Assembly (NCBI RefSeq): GCF_013337115.1
Contig: NZ_SGWE01000002.1
Location: 106,846 to 170,845, forward strand
Source: Deinococcus sp. JMULE3
GTDB taxonomy: Bacteria > Deinococcota > Deinococci > Deinococcales > Deinococcaceae
Length of the DNA stretch: 64,000 nucleotides
Direction: 5' to 3'
This document shows, one piece after another, positions 16,440 to 24,580 of the stretch. The notes under the pieces were generated by a model. That model had not been told where the DNA came from. It saw nothing but the letters and a program-made list of their open reading frames with translations, and searched no databases. The number at the start of each line of letters is the position of its first letter. Positions within the stretch are counted from its first letter, which is position 1. The position numbers and the translations under genes were made by a program.

Positions 16440-18386
16440 TTAGCGTTTGAGGAAGGTTTCGAGCTGGCTGTACCGGCGGGGGGCGCCCGTGTGGGCGGCG
16501 TGCGTCCAGGCGGCGCGCAGGCCAGACGCGGTCAGGGCTTCCTTGGCGCGGGTGACGGCCGTGTACGCGAGTTGCCGGGAGAGGAGGCGCTCGTGTTCCG
16601 GAGCGAGAGTGACGATGATGTCCGGCCACTCGCTGCCCTGGCTGCGGTGGATGGTCATGGCGTACGCGAGGGTGAGGGTGGGGTCGCCTGGGCTGAAGGT
16701 GTGCTCGGTGTCCTCGATGATGCAGGTGACTTGCTTCCCCGCACCGATGACGAGGCCGGTCATGCCGTTCATCAGGCCGGTGTTGTGGTTGTTCCGGGTG
16801 ACGAGGATGGGATCTCCGGCGCGGAGGCGGGTGTCGCCGGGGTTGAGGGCGGCCTGCAGGGCGAGGTTCAGGGCGTCCACGCCCAGGGGGCCGGCGCGTC
16901 CGGCGGTGAGGATCATCGGACGTGCCTGACCTTGACGGGCCTGGACGAGTCGGACGATGTCCTCGGCGGATTGTGCGCCCACGAACGGCACGCCGGTCTG
17001 GGCGGGGCTCTCCCCGCTGATGAGCTGGGAGGCGAGGGTGAGGATGGGACTCCCGGCGGCCTGGCGGTGCGTCTGCGTGAGCCGCCCGGTGGGAACGGTG
17101 CGGGTGAGAGCGGCCAGCGGGTGCCCGGGGTCGATGGGGGGCAACTGGTCCTCGTCGCCGACGAGGATGACACGGGCGCCATCGCGGACGGAGCGCAGGA
17201 GTGCACCGAGAAGGGCGTTGCTCGCCATGCTGACCTCGTCGACCACGAAGACGTCGCCAGGGAGGATGCCGCTGCTGAACTTGTGACCGTCGTAGCTGAG
17301 CAGACGGTGGAGGGTGGTGGCGTCGCGGCCCGTACTCTGTTGCATGCGGCTGGCGGCCTTCCCGGTGGGGGCGCACAGGACGCTCCGGAGGTTGGCGGCG
17401 TCCAGGGCATCGAGCAGCGCGCGGAGCGTGGTGGTCTTGCCGGTGCCGGGTCCGCCGGTGATGACGCTGACGGCCGTGCCCGCCGCGAGGAGCACGGCCG
17501 CGCGCTGCTCCGTTGTCAGTCCGGGCGTGGCGGGGACGGACACCCGTGCGGGCGTGCTGGCCATGAGTCGGGCGATGTCGTCGGCGAGCCAGGCTTCCAC
17601 GCGGTGCTGCTCGGGTAGGAAGGCCGCCTGAGCGTCTTCCAGGAGGAGCTGACCGTTCAGGGCGTCTTCAATGGCCTGCTGGGCTTCGTCATCGTCGAGC
17701 GCATGACTGTCCCGGAGTTCCCCGGCGAGGACGGGCAGGGGGAGGCAGGTGTGGCCGTACTCGAGGGCGGCGCGGCGGGTGAGTTCGTACGCGAGGGCGG
17801 GGCCGCGGCGGGGGTCGAAGGTGCTGAGGCCCTGGAGGCGGGCGGCATGGTCGAGGACGCGCAGGGGGATGCCGTGGCGGATGGCGAGGTAGGGCTGCTC
17901 GCGGAACGCGGCTGGTGCGCCGGCGCCGTGCTGGTTGAGGAGGGCGTGGGTGTGTTCTGGGGGGAGACCGAGATCAGCGAGGGCCTGAAGGGCGCCGTAG
18001 AGGCGGCTTTCGCGGCGGGCGTGGCGGGTGAGGGCCTGGGCGATGCTGGCAGGGACGCGGGTAGAGAGGCTGGGGGCGTTCTGGGTGACGGTGTGGTGGG
18101 GGTCTGGGCCGAGCCTGGGCAGGAGGTCCAGGGCGGTGGTTTTCTGGGGTGGACGCAGGCGGCTGTAGAAGGCGCGGGCGAGTTCGTAGGGGGTGATGAC
18201 GCGTTCGGCGCGGGTGAGGGTGGAGCCTTCGGTCCAGGCGCGGAGGGTGCAGCCGGGGGTGACGGGGGGGAGGGGGCCGTAGAGGGTGAGGGAGCCGTCC
18301 TGGGTGCGGAGTTGGCAGCCTTCGCTGGTGGGGGTGCGCCAGGCGCGGAGGACGGTGCCGAGGATGGGCGCGCCGGGGTCGCTCAT
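16440..18386 (-). CDS. recD2: RecD2-type DNA helicase
   Basis: 648 residues. An N-terminal beta domain and helix-hairpin-helix-like region (RRESRLYGALQALADLGLP) precede the superfamily 1B helicase core. Core motifs: VITGGPGTGKTTTLRALL (Walker A, about 345), DVFVVDEVSMAS (Walker B), VILVGDEDQLPP, TQTHRQA, and AYAMTIHRSQGSEWPDIIV and YTAVTRAK near the end. Family role: 5'-3' DNA unwinding in repair. Shorter at the N-terminus than typical RecD2. Promoter signature with GCCACCCC variant; located divergent from 18480-18809. Confidence 0.85.
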   Translation of the reverse strand: MSDPGAPILGTVLRAWRTPTSEGCQLRTQDGSLTLYGPLPPVTPGCTLRAWTEGSTLTRAERVITPYELARAFYSRLRPPQKTTALDLLPRLGPDPHHTVTQNAPSLSTRVPASIAQALTRHARRESRLYGALQALADLGLPPEHTHALLNQHGAGAPAAFREQPYLAIRHGIPLRVLDHAARLQGLSTFDPRRGPALAYELTRRAALEYGHTCLPLPVLAGELRDSHALDDDEAQQAIEDALNGQLLLEDAQAAFLPEQHRVEAWLADDIARLMASTPARVSVPATPGLTTEQRAAVLLAAGTAVSVITGGPGTGKTTTLRALLDALDAANLRSVLCAPTGKAASRMQQSTGRDATTLHRLLSYDGHKFSSGILPGDVFVVDEVSMASNALLGALLRSVRDGARVILVGDEDQLPPIDPGHPLAALTRTVPTGRLTQTHRQAAGSPILTLASQLISGESPAQTGVPFVGAQSAEDIVRLVQARQGQARPMILTAGRAGPLGVDALNLALQAALNPGDTRLRAGDPILVTRNNHNTGLMNGMTGLVIGAGKQVTCIIEDTEHTFSPGDPTLTLAYAMTIHRSQGSEWPDIIVTLAPEHERLLSRQLAYTAVTRAKEALTASGLRAAWTHAAHTGAPRRYSQLETFLKR

Positions 18387-18416
18387 GCCCCTCAGGGTGG
18401 CGTACGTGGGGGTGGC
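18387..18416 (-). promoter_or_regulatory. Octamer/hexamer promoter signature (variant) for recD2
   Basis: GCCACCCC (18416-18409), 9 nt, CACCCT, 7 nt, ATG at 18386. Confidence 0.5.
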
Positions 18417-18450
18417 GGTCCGCTGGGGTCCTGGTGGGGGGCGGCGCGCG

Positions 18451-18479
18451 GTCACCCCTACGCAGGGGAGGGTGCGGGC
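18451..18479 (+). promoter_or_regulatory. Octamer/hexamer promoter signature
   Basis: GTCACCCC, 9 nt, GAGGGT, 6 nt, ATG at 18480. The stretch GTCACCCCTACGCA is shared with 42151. Confidence 0.6.
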
Positions 18480-18809
18480 ATGACATCGCGGGGGGTGGAG
18501 GGGTTCCGGTGGCGGGTGGTGGTGGCGCGCGCGGACGTGCCGGGGGTGCAGGCGGCGCTGCGGCACCTGGCGGCGCGGGTGGTGGCGTGCTGCCCGGCGG
18601 CGGCGTCGGTGGTGGTGAGTAGCGGCTGCGGCGTGGGGCTGCTCGACGCGCAGGGGGAGGTGCTGGACGTGTCGGATCTGGATGCGGAGGTCGCGGCGGA
18701 CCTGGCTTCGCTGCTGGGGGTGGGCGTGTACGCGCTGCCCCTGGCGGGCCGCGCGGGGTGCCGGGTGGAAGCCGCGTACGAACCGAAGGCCGGGAAGGGA
18801 AAGCCGTGA
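18480..18809 (+). CDS. Hypothetical protein
   Basis: 109 residues, Val/Ala-rich alpha/beta, no recognised motif. Start supported by the promoter signature. Divergent from recD2. Confidence 0.55.
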   Translation: MTSRGVEGFRWRVVVARADVPGVQAALRHLAARVVACCPAAASVVVSSGCGVGLLDAQGEVLDVSDLDAEVAADLASLLGVGVYALPLAGRAGCRVEAAYEPKAGKGKP

Positions 18810-18823
18810 GTGGGGTGCCGGGT

Positions 18824-18884
18824 CGCGCCCGCGCCTGCCTGGTCTGGTGTGAGTCCGGCGTCAGTTGAGTCAGGCGCGGGCGCG
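18824..18884. terminator. Long-armed hairpin terminator
   Basis: Perfect 14-bp arms CGCGCCCGCGCCTG / CAGGCGCGGGCGCG, 33-nt loop, between convergent genes. Confidence 0.6.
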
Positions 18885-18898
18885 CGGGGCCCGTGGCG

Positions 18899-19623
18899 TC
18901 AGGGGCGCCGCTCCACCCGGACGATCAGTTCGACGGTTCGTCCGGCGAGGACGTCCACGGGGCCGAAGCGTTTCCTGGGGTACTCGCTTGAGCCGCCGTC
19001 GTAGGAGGTGTTCGCCTGGGACCGGACGTACTGCACGATGGCGTCGGCGTCCGCGTCGGGGGCGATGAAGGCCAGGAAGGCACGCAGGGCACGGGCCTCG
19101 CCGTCGTCCAGCACTGTTTCCGGCAGGTCGCCGGGCCACCGGATGCTTCCTTCCGTGAAGGCCTGAGCGGCCGGACGGAATTCGACGCCCATCGATTCCC
19201 CGGGCAGGGTGGGGTGGTCGAAGCGGTAGCTGTGGTTGCGACCCCCGGATTTCAAGTCCCACTCGTCTTTCTCCTGAAGGGTGTTCGCCTGGAACAGGGC
19301 GCTGCGTTCGAAGGCCGCCTGACTGAACGGGGACTCGGTGGTGGGTGGTGTCTCGTCCGGGACGGTGGGTTCGGGTGTCGTGGGGGGCGGGGTGGTCTCG
19401 GTGACGGGTGGCGTGACGGTGGGGGTGGCGGCGGGGGTGTCCTGGCGGGTGTGGTCTGGTCGGTGGGGACGGTGAGGATGGCGATGACGAACACGACTGG
19501 GGAGAGCAGGATGGCCAGGAGCCCGGTGCGTTTGCGCCCGCGGCGCTGACGCACGGCCCGGATGAGGAGCGTGACGCCGCCGAACAGCATGACGACGCTC
19601 AGGAGCCACAGAACAATCCACAT
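18899..19623 (-). pseudogene. Membrane-anchored protein with apparent frameshift
   Basis: ATG at 19623 opens two hydrophobic helices (MWIVLWLLSVVMLFGGVTLL; LLAILLSPVVFVIAILTV). It then runs into a Pro/Thr-rich linker where the frame changes near 19421-19441. The second frame continues as a Thr/Pro linker and a ~140-residue soluble domain (SYRFDHPTLPGESMGVEFRP...VELIVRVERRP). Joined, it is a ~240-residue anchored protein. The shift lies in a run of short C/G tracts; sequencing error or slippage is possible. Confidence 0.5.
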
Positions 19624-19834
19624 GCGGTTCAGGAGAGCACAGGTGGCGCGGATCAGCTCGCTGAGTTGAGCGGGGGAGTGTCCGTCTTCGGGGCGTGCGT
19701 CGGAACGGCAACGTCGGATCAGCGTCAGGTTGCGCAGCTCACGGGTGGGTTCGGAGGGCGGTGGGCTATGGTCTGCGTGCTGCGTGCGGCGGCATCGTCC
19801 AGGCTGCACCGGTGACGTTTGCTTGAGGAGATCA

Positions 19835-20386
19835 ATGGCTAAGAAAAAAATGGGGCAGAACTTCGTCACGCGCCTGCTCAAACCTGTCCGGAAGCTGGTG
19901 CAGCCTCTGCTGCCGGTGGTGCAGCGCATCTGGGCGCCCGTCGCGGCAGTCGGCAACAAGCTCCCGGATTTTGCTGGCGCGCAGCGCAGCGTGGCGCGGG
20001 ATCTCGGGGGGTGTGCGCTGGCGCTGAAGAAGAAGGCACAGGATGAGCCGCTTCACCGGTCCGTGGTCCTGTATGTTCGCGCCTACCTGCTCGCGCTGGC
20101 GAGCGTCGCGATTCACTTCTACGTTGCCAATGGCGTGTCTGCCCTCCCGTTGGCGCTGCTCAAAGCTGCCCTGTTCGTCGTTGGTGTGCTCGGGATCGGG
20201 ATTGCCACGGGTACGTTGTTGCTCTTGGTGGCTGCCGCACTCATCGCCACGGTGGGGCTCGCGTTGACCAAGGGTCGGAAGGCCCTGGAGGACATGCAGC
20301 CTGAGGAGGAGCCGGTCCTGCGCAGTTGGCGGGAGATTGTTCACCGGGCGTACAGCGCGCTCCGCCGTCGGCCGCCGCTGGGCTGA
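19835..20386 (+). CDS. Membrane protein
   Basis: 183 residues; GAGGAG Shine-Dalgarno. The basic N-terminus starts MAKKKMGQN. Three hydrophobic helices lie between about 78 and 148, with a charged C-terminus. No family recognised. Confidence 0.6.
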   Translation: MAKKKMGQNFVTRLLKPVRKLVQPLLPVVQRIWAPVAAVGNKLPDFAGAQRSVARDLGGCALALKKKAQDEPLHRSVVLYVRAYLLALASVAIHFYVANGVSALPLALLKAALFVVGVLGIGIATGTLLLLVAAALIATVGLALTKGRKALEDMQPEEEPVLRSWREIVHRAYSALRRRPPLG

Positions 20387-20437
20387 TCACCTCAGGGGGC
20401 AGGACAGGGCGTCCGACACTGGTACTGAGCAGGGCGA

Positions 20438-20469
20438 GGGGGGTATGCCAGATAGATGGCATACCCCCC
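20438..20469. terminator. Hairpin terminator
   Basis: Arms GGGGGGTATGCCA / TGGCATACCCCCC with a 6-nt loop, between the membrane protein and an IS3 fragment. Confidence 0.6.
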
Positions 20470-20475
20470 TGTAGA

Positions 20476-20610
20476 ACGATGAAAACCAAGGACACGGCAG
20501 GCTCGCCGCTCACTGATCCCGAACAGCTGCCGCACTTCCCGGATGACCCGTCGTTTGACGGGCGTCTGGGCCTGCGACGACTGGTCGGGATTCACCACTT
20601 TCTGCCAACC
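20476..20610 (-). pseudogene. IS3-family OrfB N-terminal fragment
   Basis: Minus frame reads VKRRVIREVRQLFGISERRACRVLGFHRS, the start of an IS3 OrfB, then loses homology at the terminator hairpin. Confidence 0.6.
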
Positions 20611-20858
20611 ACCTCTTTCAAGATGCTGTTGTCGAGCGCCAGATCCGCGACCAACTTCTTCAAGCGGCGATTTTCTTCTTCCAGCTGACGGACGCGCTTC
20701 GCGTCGTCCTTGGTCATGCCCCCATACCGTGCCTGCCAACGGTGAATGGTGGCCTTGGAGACCCCGGACAACCGAGCGACGTCACCGACCGCGGTGCCCG
20801 CCTCAACCTGGGCCAAGACATCGAAGATCTCGTTTTCGCTGTACTGCTTGTGTTTCAT
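20592..20858 (-). CDS. IS3-family transposase OrfA
   Basis: 88 residues from MKHKQYSENEIF. HTH in VSKATIHRWQARYGG, then leucine-zipper-like KRVRQLEEENRRLKKLVADLALD. Complete OrfA but its OrfB is truncated, so the element is dead. Confidence 0.75.
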   Translation of the reverse strand: MKHKQYSENEIFDVLAQVEAGTAVGDVARLSGVSKATIHRWQARYGGMTKDDAKRVRQLEEENRRLKKLVADLALDNSILKEVVGRKW

Positions 20859-20920
20859 GACCCCTCCCTGGAGACGATCTTGTCTCATTCGTAGTGGGCC
20901 GACCAATTGGGGTCACGTCA

Positions 20921-21172
20921 GTACGGCGACACCACCGCTGGCGAAGCCAAACGGCTTCGCCAGCTTGAAAAGGAGAACGCCCGCCTGCTGAAAATAGTCG
21001 GGCAGCAACGCCTGGAAATCGATGCCATGAAGGACGTGATCCAGAAAAAGCGGTGACGCCCGCCGTGAGACGGGCGGCAGCGAGGCAACTCGTTGCCGCC
21101 CAGGTCAAGCCCGAACGGGCTTGCCTCCTGGTGGGCATTCCCAGATCCAGCTGGTACTACCGTCCGTCTGTG
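20921..21172 (+). pseudogene. Second IS3-family element, 5' remnant
   Basis: Plus-strand OrfA C-terminus (KRLRQLEKENARLLKIVGQ...IQKKR stop at 21056), then the OrfB start at GTG 21053 (VRRAAARQLVAAQ...GIPRSSWYYRPS), cut by the next element at 21165-21172. Confidence 0.7.
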
Positions 21173-22683
21173 ATTAGCGGTCGGCCGAAAGGCCGAGTAC
21201 CGGGTCAGCTCATCAAGCCGGTCAGGACCGCGACGGGGTCCTGACCGCGCAACCGCGCCGTCTCCACGGTGGACTTGATCCGCATGTACGTCTGCGCACC
21301 CACCGCGTTCTTGCTGCACTGTGAGACCTTCCTCGCCATCACCACCGTCCGCAGGCTCCGTTCCGCGGCGTTGTTCGTCGGTGGAATGTCCGGGTCCTTC
21401 AAGAACCGCCATAACCGACCGAGCACACGCTGCTTCAGGATTCCGAGTCGGAGTCGCTCGTTCGCCTTCGATTTCAGTGGTGCCCGGTTCAGCAGGGCAT
21501 CCAGGCGCAGGGTGAGTCCCTCACCCTGCTGCGCGTATTCCTCTCGCGTACAGACCCCGGTCGTCACCTCCCGGTGCAGTCGGATGCCATCCCGGAACAC
21601 CTGCGCGACCCGTTGCCCGTACCGCTCTCCCCGCCCGGGTTGCCGCTGGAGAACCGCGGCGACCTCATCCGCGTTGCGGATCAGGTGCGCCAGGCACTTC
21701 TGCTGCCGGACGTCCTGCAGGAAGCGGCTGTCGTACGAGGAGAAGCGGTCACTGATCAGCACGCCGGCGAAGTTGTGCCCCAGGCCTTCCCGGACTTCCA
21801 CGTTCGTATGCCGCAGGTTCGCGCGGAACAGCACGGTGTCCGCGCTGCGGAACGTACCCACCCAGGCGTTCTGAGCGCCGATCCGCCAGCCGGTATCGTC
21901 GTGATGCACGAACGGCGCCTGTTGAATCTGTGTCTGCAGCGTGTCCACGTGGGCCGCCAGGGCGCTGCCGTCGACTGCAAGCCGCTGGGCGGCTTGCGTG
22001 ATCGCACTCTGCGTGATCTGGAGGCCGCCGAGGAGGTCCATGACCCGACCAATGCGGCGGACCAGGAGGCCCAGCTCGTGATGCAGGGTCTGCAGGGTGG
22101 CGTGCAGGACGGGCCCAAGGCGATGAGAGGTCGCGCCGACCTGATCGGCTTTCAGATCGGGATGGTCACCACGCACCGCGTGGTGACACTGCGGGCACGC
22201 CATGACGGGCACGTGGTACTCGGTGACCTGCATGGCGTTCTGGGGGACGAGTTCCGTGACCCAGGCCTTGTCCTGACGGGTGAAGATCAGCAGACCCATG
22301 AACCCACAGCGAGGACAGGTGTTGGGCGCGTCGACCTCCACGGTGGCCCTGATCTGCTCCGGCGTGGGTGGGGCCTTGTGGGCGAAAGTGCCTTCACCAG
22401 GACGCCGTCCTGGTGATTTGAGATCGGCGGTCCGCTTCTCCCGACTGAAGGGGGCAGCGTACCTGCGTTCCCGCCGCTCCAGCTCTTCGATGCGCTTCTT
22501 CAGGCGGGCGATGTCCGCCTTGAGGGCCTTGTTCTCGGCGATCAGTTGGTCGATCTGCTCGGATTGGCGACGGATGATCTCGAAGAGATCTTTCTCGGTC
22601 ACCCCGGAGCCCATACCCAGCATGGTAACGGCAAGAGTGCCCGGCCGGCGGCCGGGCACCTGTGACGGGCGCTAATCACAGAC
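21165..22683. mobile_element. IS66-family (single-ORF type) insertion sequence
   Basis: Perfect 14-bp terminal inverted repeats GTCTGTGATTAGCG (21165-21178) and CGCTAATCACAGAC (22670-22683) enclose one transposase gene. Inserted in an IS3 OrfB whose C-terminal remnant lies on the right. Confidence 0.75.
21205..22623 (-). CDS. IS66-family DDE transposase
   Basis: 472 residues from MLGMGSGVTEKD. Features in order: N-terminal coiled coil (KALKADIARLKKRIEELERRE), zinc-finger pair CPRCGF...CPQCHHAV, catalytic core with HHDDTGWR and LISDRFSSYDS, and PTNNAAERSLRTVVMARKVSQ at the end, all typical of IS66 TnpC-like enzymes. It lacks the accessory TnpA/TnpB of classical IS66, fitting the ISBst12-like single-ORF branch. 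Appears intact. Confidence 0.85.
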   Translation of the reverse strand: MLGMGSGVTEKDLFEIIRRQSEQIDQLIAENKALKADIARLKKRIEELERRERRYAAPFSREKRTADLKSPGRRPGEGTFAHKAPPTPEQIRATVEVDAPNTCPRCGFMGLLIFTRQDKAWVTELVPQNAMQVTEYHVPVMACPQCHHAVRGDHPDLKADQVGATSHRLGPVLHATLQTLHHELGLLVRRIGRVMDLLGGLQITQSAITQAAQRLAVDGSALAAHVDTLQTQIQQAPFVHHDDTGWRIGAQNAWVGTFRSADTVLFRANLRHTNVEVREGLGHNFAGVLISDRFSSYDSRFLQDVRQQKCLAHLIRNADEVAAVLQRQPGRGERYGQRVAQVFRDGIRLHREVTTGVCTREEYAQQGEGLTLRLDALLNRAPLKSKANERLRLGILKQRVLGRLWRFLKDPDIPPTNNAAERSLRTVVMARKVSQCSKNAVGAQTYMRIKSTVETARLRGQDPVAVLTGLMS

Positions 22684-22684
22684 C

Positions 22685-22745
22685 CGGGCGTTTTACAACG
22701 AGAGGCGGCCACATTCGTCGCTGGGCTACCGAACCCCTCACGAGT
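22685..22745 (+). pseudogene. IS3 OrfB C-terminal scrap
   Basis: Encodes FYNERRPHSSLGYRTP-like residues, the usual IS3 OrfB tail. The middle of OrfB is missing, so a deletion accompanied or followed the insertion. Confidence 0.55.
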
Positions 22746-22860
22746 ACGCCGAACAGTCCAGGGGGCGGCCGAACGCCCCCCTGTGCGGACAGGACACCGC
22801 ACAGGCGAACGTCCGACCTTCCCCTGGTCAGGTAGGAACCGCTGATGATGTACCCTGCTC

Positions 22861-23229
22861 TTGAGCCGAGTCTCTACTCGAAACTGTCCAAACTTTGGGG
22901 CCAGCCCACTGCGGGATGTGAAAAGCCTGGAACGGCTGGTCATGGTGATCTCGGTGGCGATGTTGCTGCTGGTGTCCGAGGGGCTGGACGTGGTGGAGCG
23001 TGGGGATCGACGACGCGTCGATCCCCACTGGCAGCGCGGATTTAGCTACCTGAAGATTGGGCACAAAGCGATGAGCTACGCGCTGAGTCGAGGTCAGAGG
23101 TTCTTCAGAACCCTGAGATTGCGGGGCGGCCCGGACCCCGAGCCACCGAAGCCCAGAAAACGCGGCCAGCCGTCCTCGTTGGAAGCACTCAAGAACGGCT
23201 GGCACGTCAGTTTTCACTTCATCTCATAA
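22861..23229 (+). pseudogene. IS4-like transposase C-terminal fragment
   Basis: Reads [19 protein letters not shown]...[18 protein letters not shown], the C-terminal part of an IS4-like transposase. The N-terminal and catalytic parts are absent. Confidence 0.55.
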
Positions 23230-23290
23230 AATCTGTCAGGCGGTTAGGGGAAAGCAGACCGCAAAGCGGTCTGCAAGGTATCGTGAGGTG

Positions 23291-23338
23291 GTCGGCTCCT
23301 AGGAGTTTTCATCGCAGAAACACCGTACAGGAGCCGAC
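23291..23338 (+). repeat. Hairpin between IS remnants
   Basis: Arms GTCGGCTCCT and AGGAGCCGAC. The bases around it (23230-23420) hold no gene; this is the transition from GC-rich to AT-rich DNA. Confidence 0.4.
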
Positions 23339-23356
23339 TTTCTGCTGCTTACTGTG

Positions 23357-23372
23357 CGTTTTGAAGGGTAGT
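23357..23372 (+). repeat. IS4-type 3' end, left copy
   Basis: CGTTTTGAAGGGTAGT encodes the transposase tail RFEG-stop on the plus strand. The same 16 bases occur inverted at 26506-26521, so the AT-rich island lies between two opposed IS ends. Confidence 0.6.
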
Positions 23373-23457
23373 TAGGCCGGGATGGTGGTCACATCAGCTC
23401 GCGCAACTGGCTGGATCCAACTACAATGTGGCTAAACAAGAGAGAGGAGGTGAAATA

Positions 23458-23559
23458 ATGAAAATCAAATTTGTCAAAGTTGAGAAGATCAAGGCCACTA
23501 ATGGCTCTGTTACTCTTTGCCTGAACCCCGGCGACGGCGTTTGGTACCTGTGCTCGTAA
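23458..23559 (+). CDS. Candidate RiPP precursor peptide
   Basis: 33 residues, ATG after a strong GAGAGGAGGTG Shine-Dalgarno; a TACAAT -10 candidate is at 23422-23427. The first 20 residues are Lys/Val-rich and leader-like. The last 13 (CLNPGDGVWYLCS) have two Cys, a Trp-Tyr pair and Gly-Asp-Gly, as a core peptide might. Followed at once by a perfect palindrome that can act as terminator. Convergent to the E1-like/protease genes. No known peptide family recognised; precursor role inferred from size, expression signals and neighbours. Confidence 0.6.
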   Translation: MKIKFVKVEKIKATNGSVTLCLNPGDGVWYLCS

Positions 23560-23562
23560 TCT

Positions 23563-23618
23563 AAACATCGGCGAGACGGAAGTGATGATGCATCATCACT
23601 TCCGTCTCGCCGATGTTT
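23563..23618. terminator. Perfect 56-bp palindrome, bidirectional terminator
   Basis: Two 28-base arms starting AAACATCGGCGAGACGG with zero spacer, between the peptide gene (stop 23559) and the convergent operon (stop 23663). Confidence 0.7.
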
Positions 23619-23662
23619 ATTCAAACCTAATGGCGTCTTATCGTCATGGTTATATTTTGAAT

Positions 23663-24580
23663 CTATGCAAGCTTTTGAACTCGCTTTTTCGATATCCTCT
23701 CGGCAAGCAGCTTGAAACCAATAAAAATAGGTGTTGTCATCCGCAAAACGGCCATAAGGGCAATGATTAGGCTCCCCCAAAAGTCGAAAGACCAGATTGA
23801 TCCTGACTGAAGTGTATTAATCGTCCATTTCAGCATAATCAACGAGCTTGGGATCATAATTTTAATCAAGAAAATGATGGTCCAGAGTACGCCGAGCAGC
23901 AGAATGATGATGAACCATCGCGAAGCAGTGATATCGTTAATATGAGCATTTTCAAATTTTTTTGATTCATCTCTACTAATTAGCCTGAGGGCCGATTTCA
24001 GTCTTATCCATGATATTTCATAGAGATTGAAGCAATTGAATATATTGACAATTATAAGATAAAGATCCGTTCGAAGAAAAATAAGAAGCTGCCATGATAT
24101 ACTAATGGACTGGAGAAGAATAACGAGGCCCGAGATCCTATAAATAGTTCCGGATATATCCCCAATACCGAAATACCACATTAGCTTTATTACAATCGCT
24201 ATGAAGAGGATACAAGTGTCGTTTGCCAAGCCTGCCATTATGGGTGAGTATCTATGTCTTTTCTCCTTTAACCATAGGTTGCTGAGATCAACTTCTGCGA
24301 CAGGAAATAAAAATCTGTGCCCGAAGCTGAACCTTGCTTCGATGCCAGTAGCGCGAGCTGCCAGATAATGACTGATTTCGTGAACGATTAAAAATACAAA
24401 GGACAGGATCGCCGCTGTGATAACCGATACAGTTAGGCTTGAGTGAAATGCTAAGTGGTGAGGAAGAGGTCGAATATAGGGAATAAAAGCTAAGCAGTAA
24501 AGACTGATGAGCGCACAGACTGCGTACATCGACCATGAAAATGGGTGATATATAAGTTTTAATATCGACACTGGTATCAT
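23663..24580 (-). CDS. M50-like membrane metalloprotease/exporter candidate
   Basis: 305 residues with at least six hydrophobic helices. Helix 3 contains LIVHEISHYLAARATG, an HExxH zinc motif followed by the Ala-Thr-Gly typical of site-2 protease (M50) family members. Starts by ATGA overlap with the E1-like gene, so both are made together. In RiPP clusters such proteins may remove leaders or confer export/immunity; this is inference. Base composition is strongly AT-rich compared with the replicon. Confidence 0.7.
   Translation of the reverse strand: MIPVSILKLIYHPFSWSMYAVCALISLYCLAFIPYIRPLPHHLAFHSSLTVSVITAAILSFVFLIVHEISHYLAARATGIEARFSFGHRFLFPVAEVDLSNLWLKEKRHRYSPIMAGLANDTCILFIAIVIKLMWYFGIGDISGTIYRISGLVILLQSISISWQLLIFLRTDLYLIIVNIFNCFNLYEISWIRLKSALRLISRDESKKFENAHINDITASRWFIIILLLGVLWTIIFLIKIMIPSSLIMLKWTINTLQSGSIWSFDFWGSLIIALMAVLRMTTPIFIGFKLLAERISKKRVQKLA

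Noticed and set aside
16347..18566. Long plus- and minus-strand frames over recD2
   Set aside because: Low-complexity GC-driven shadows; only the 648-residue helicase frame has motifs.
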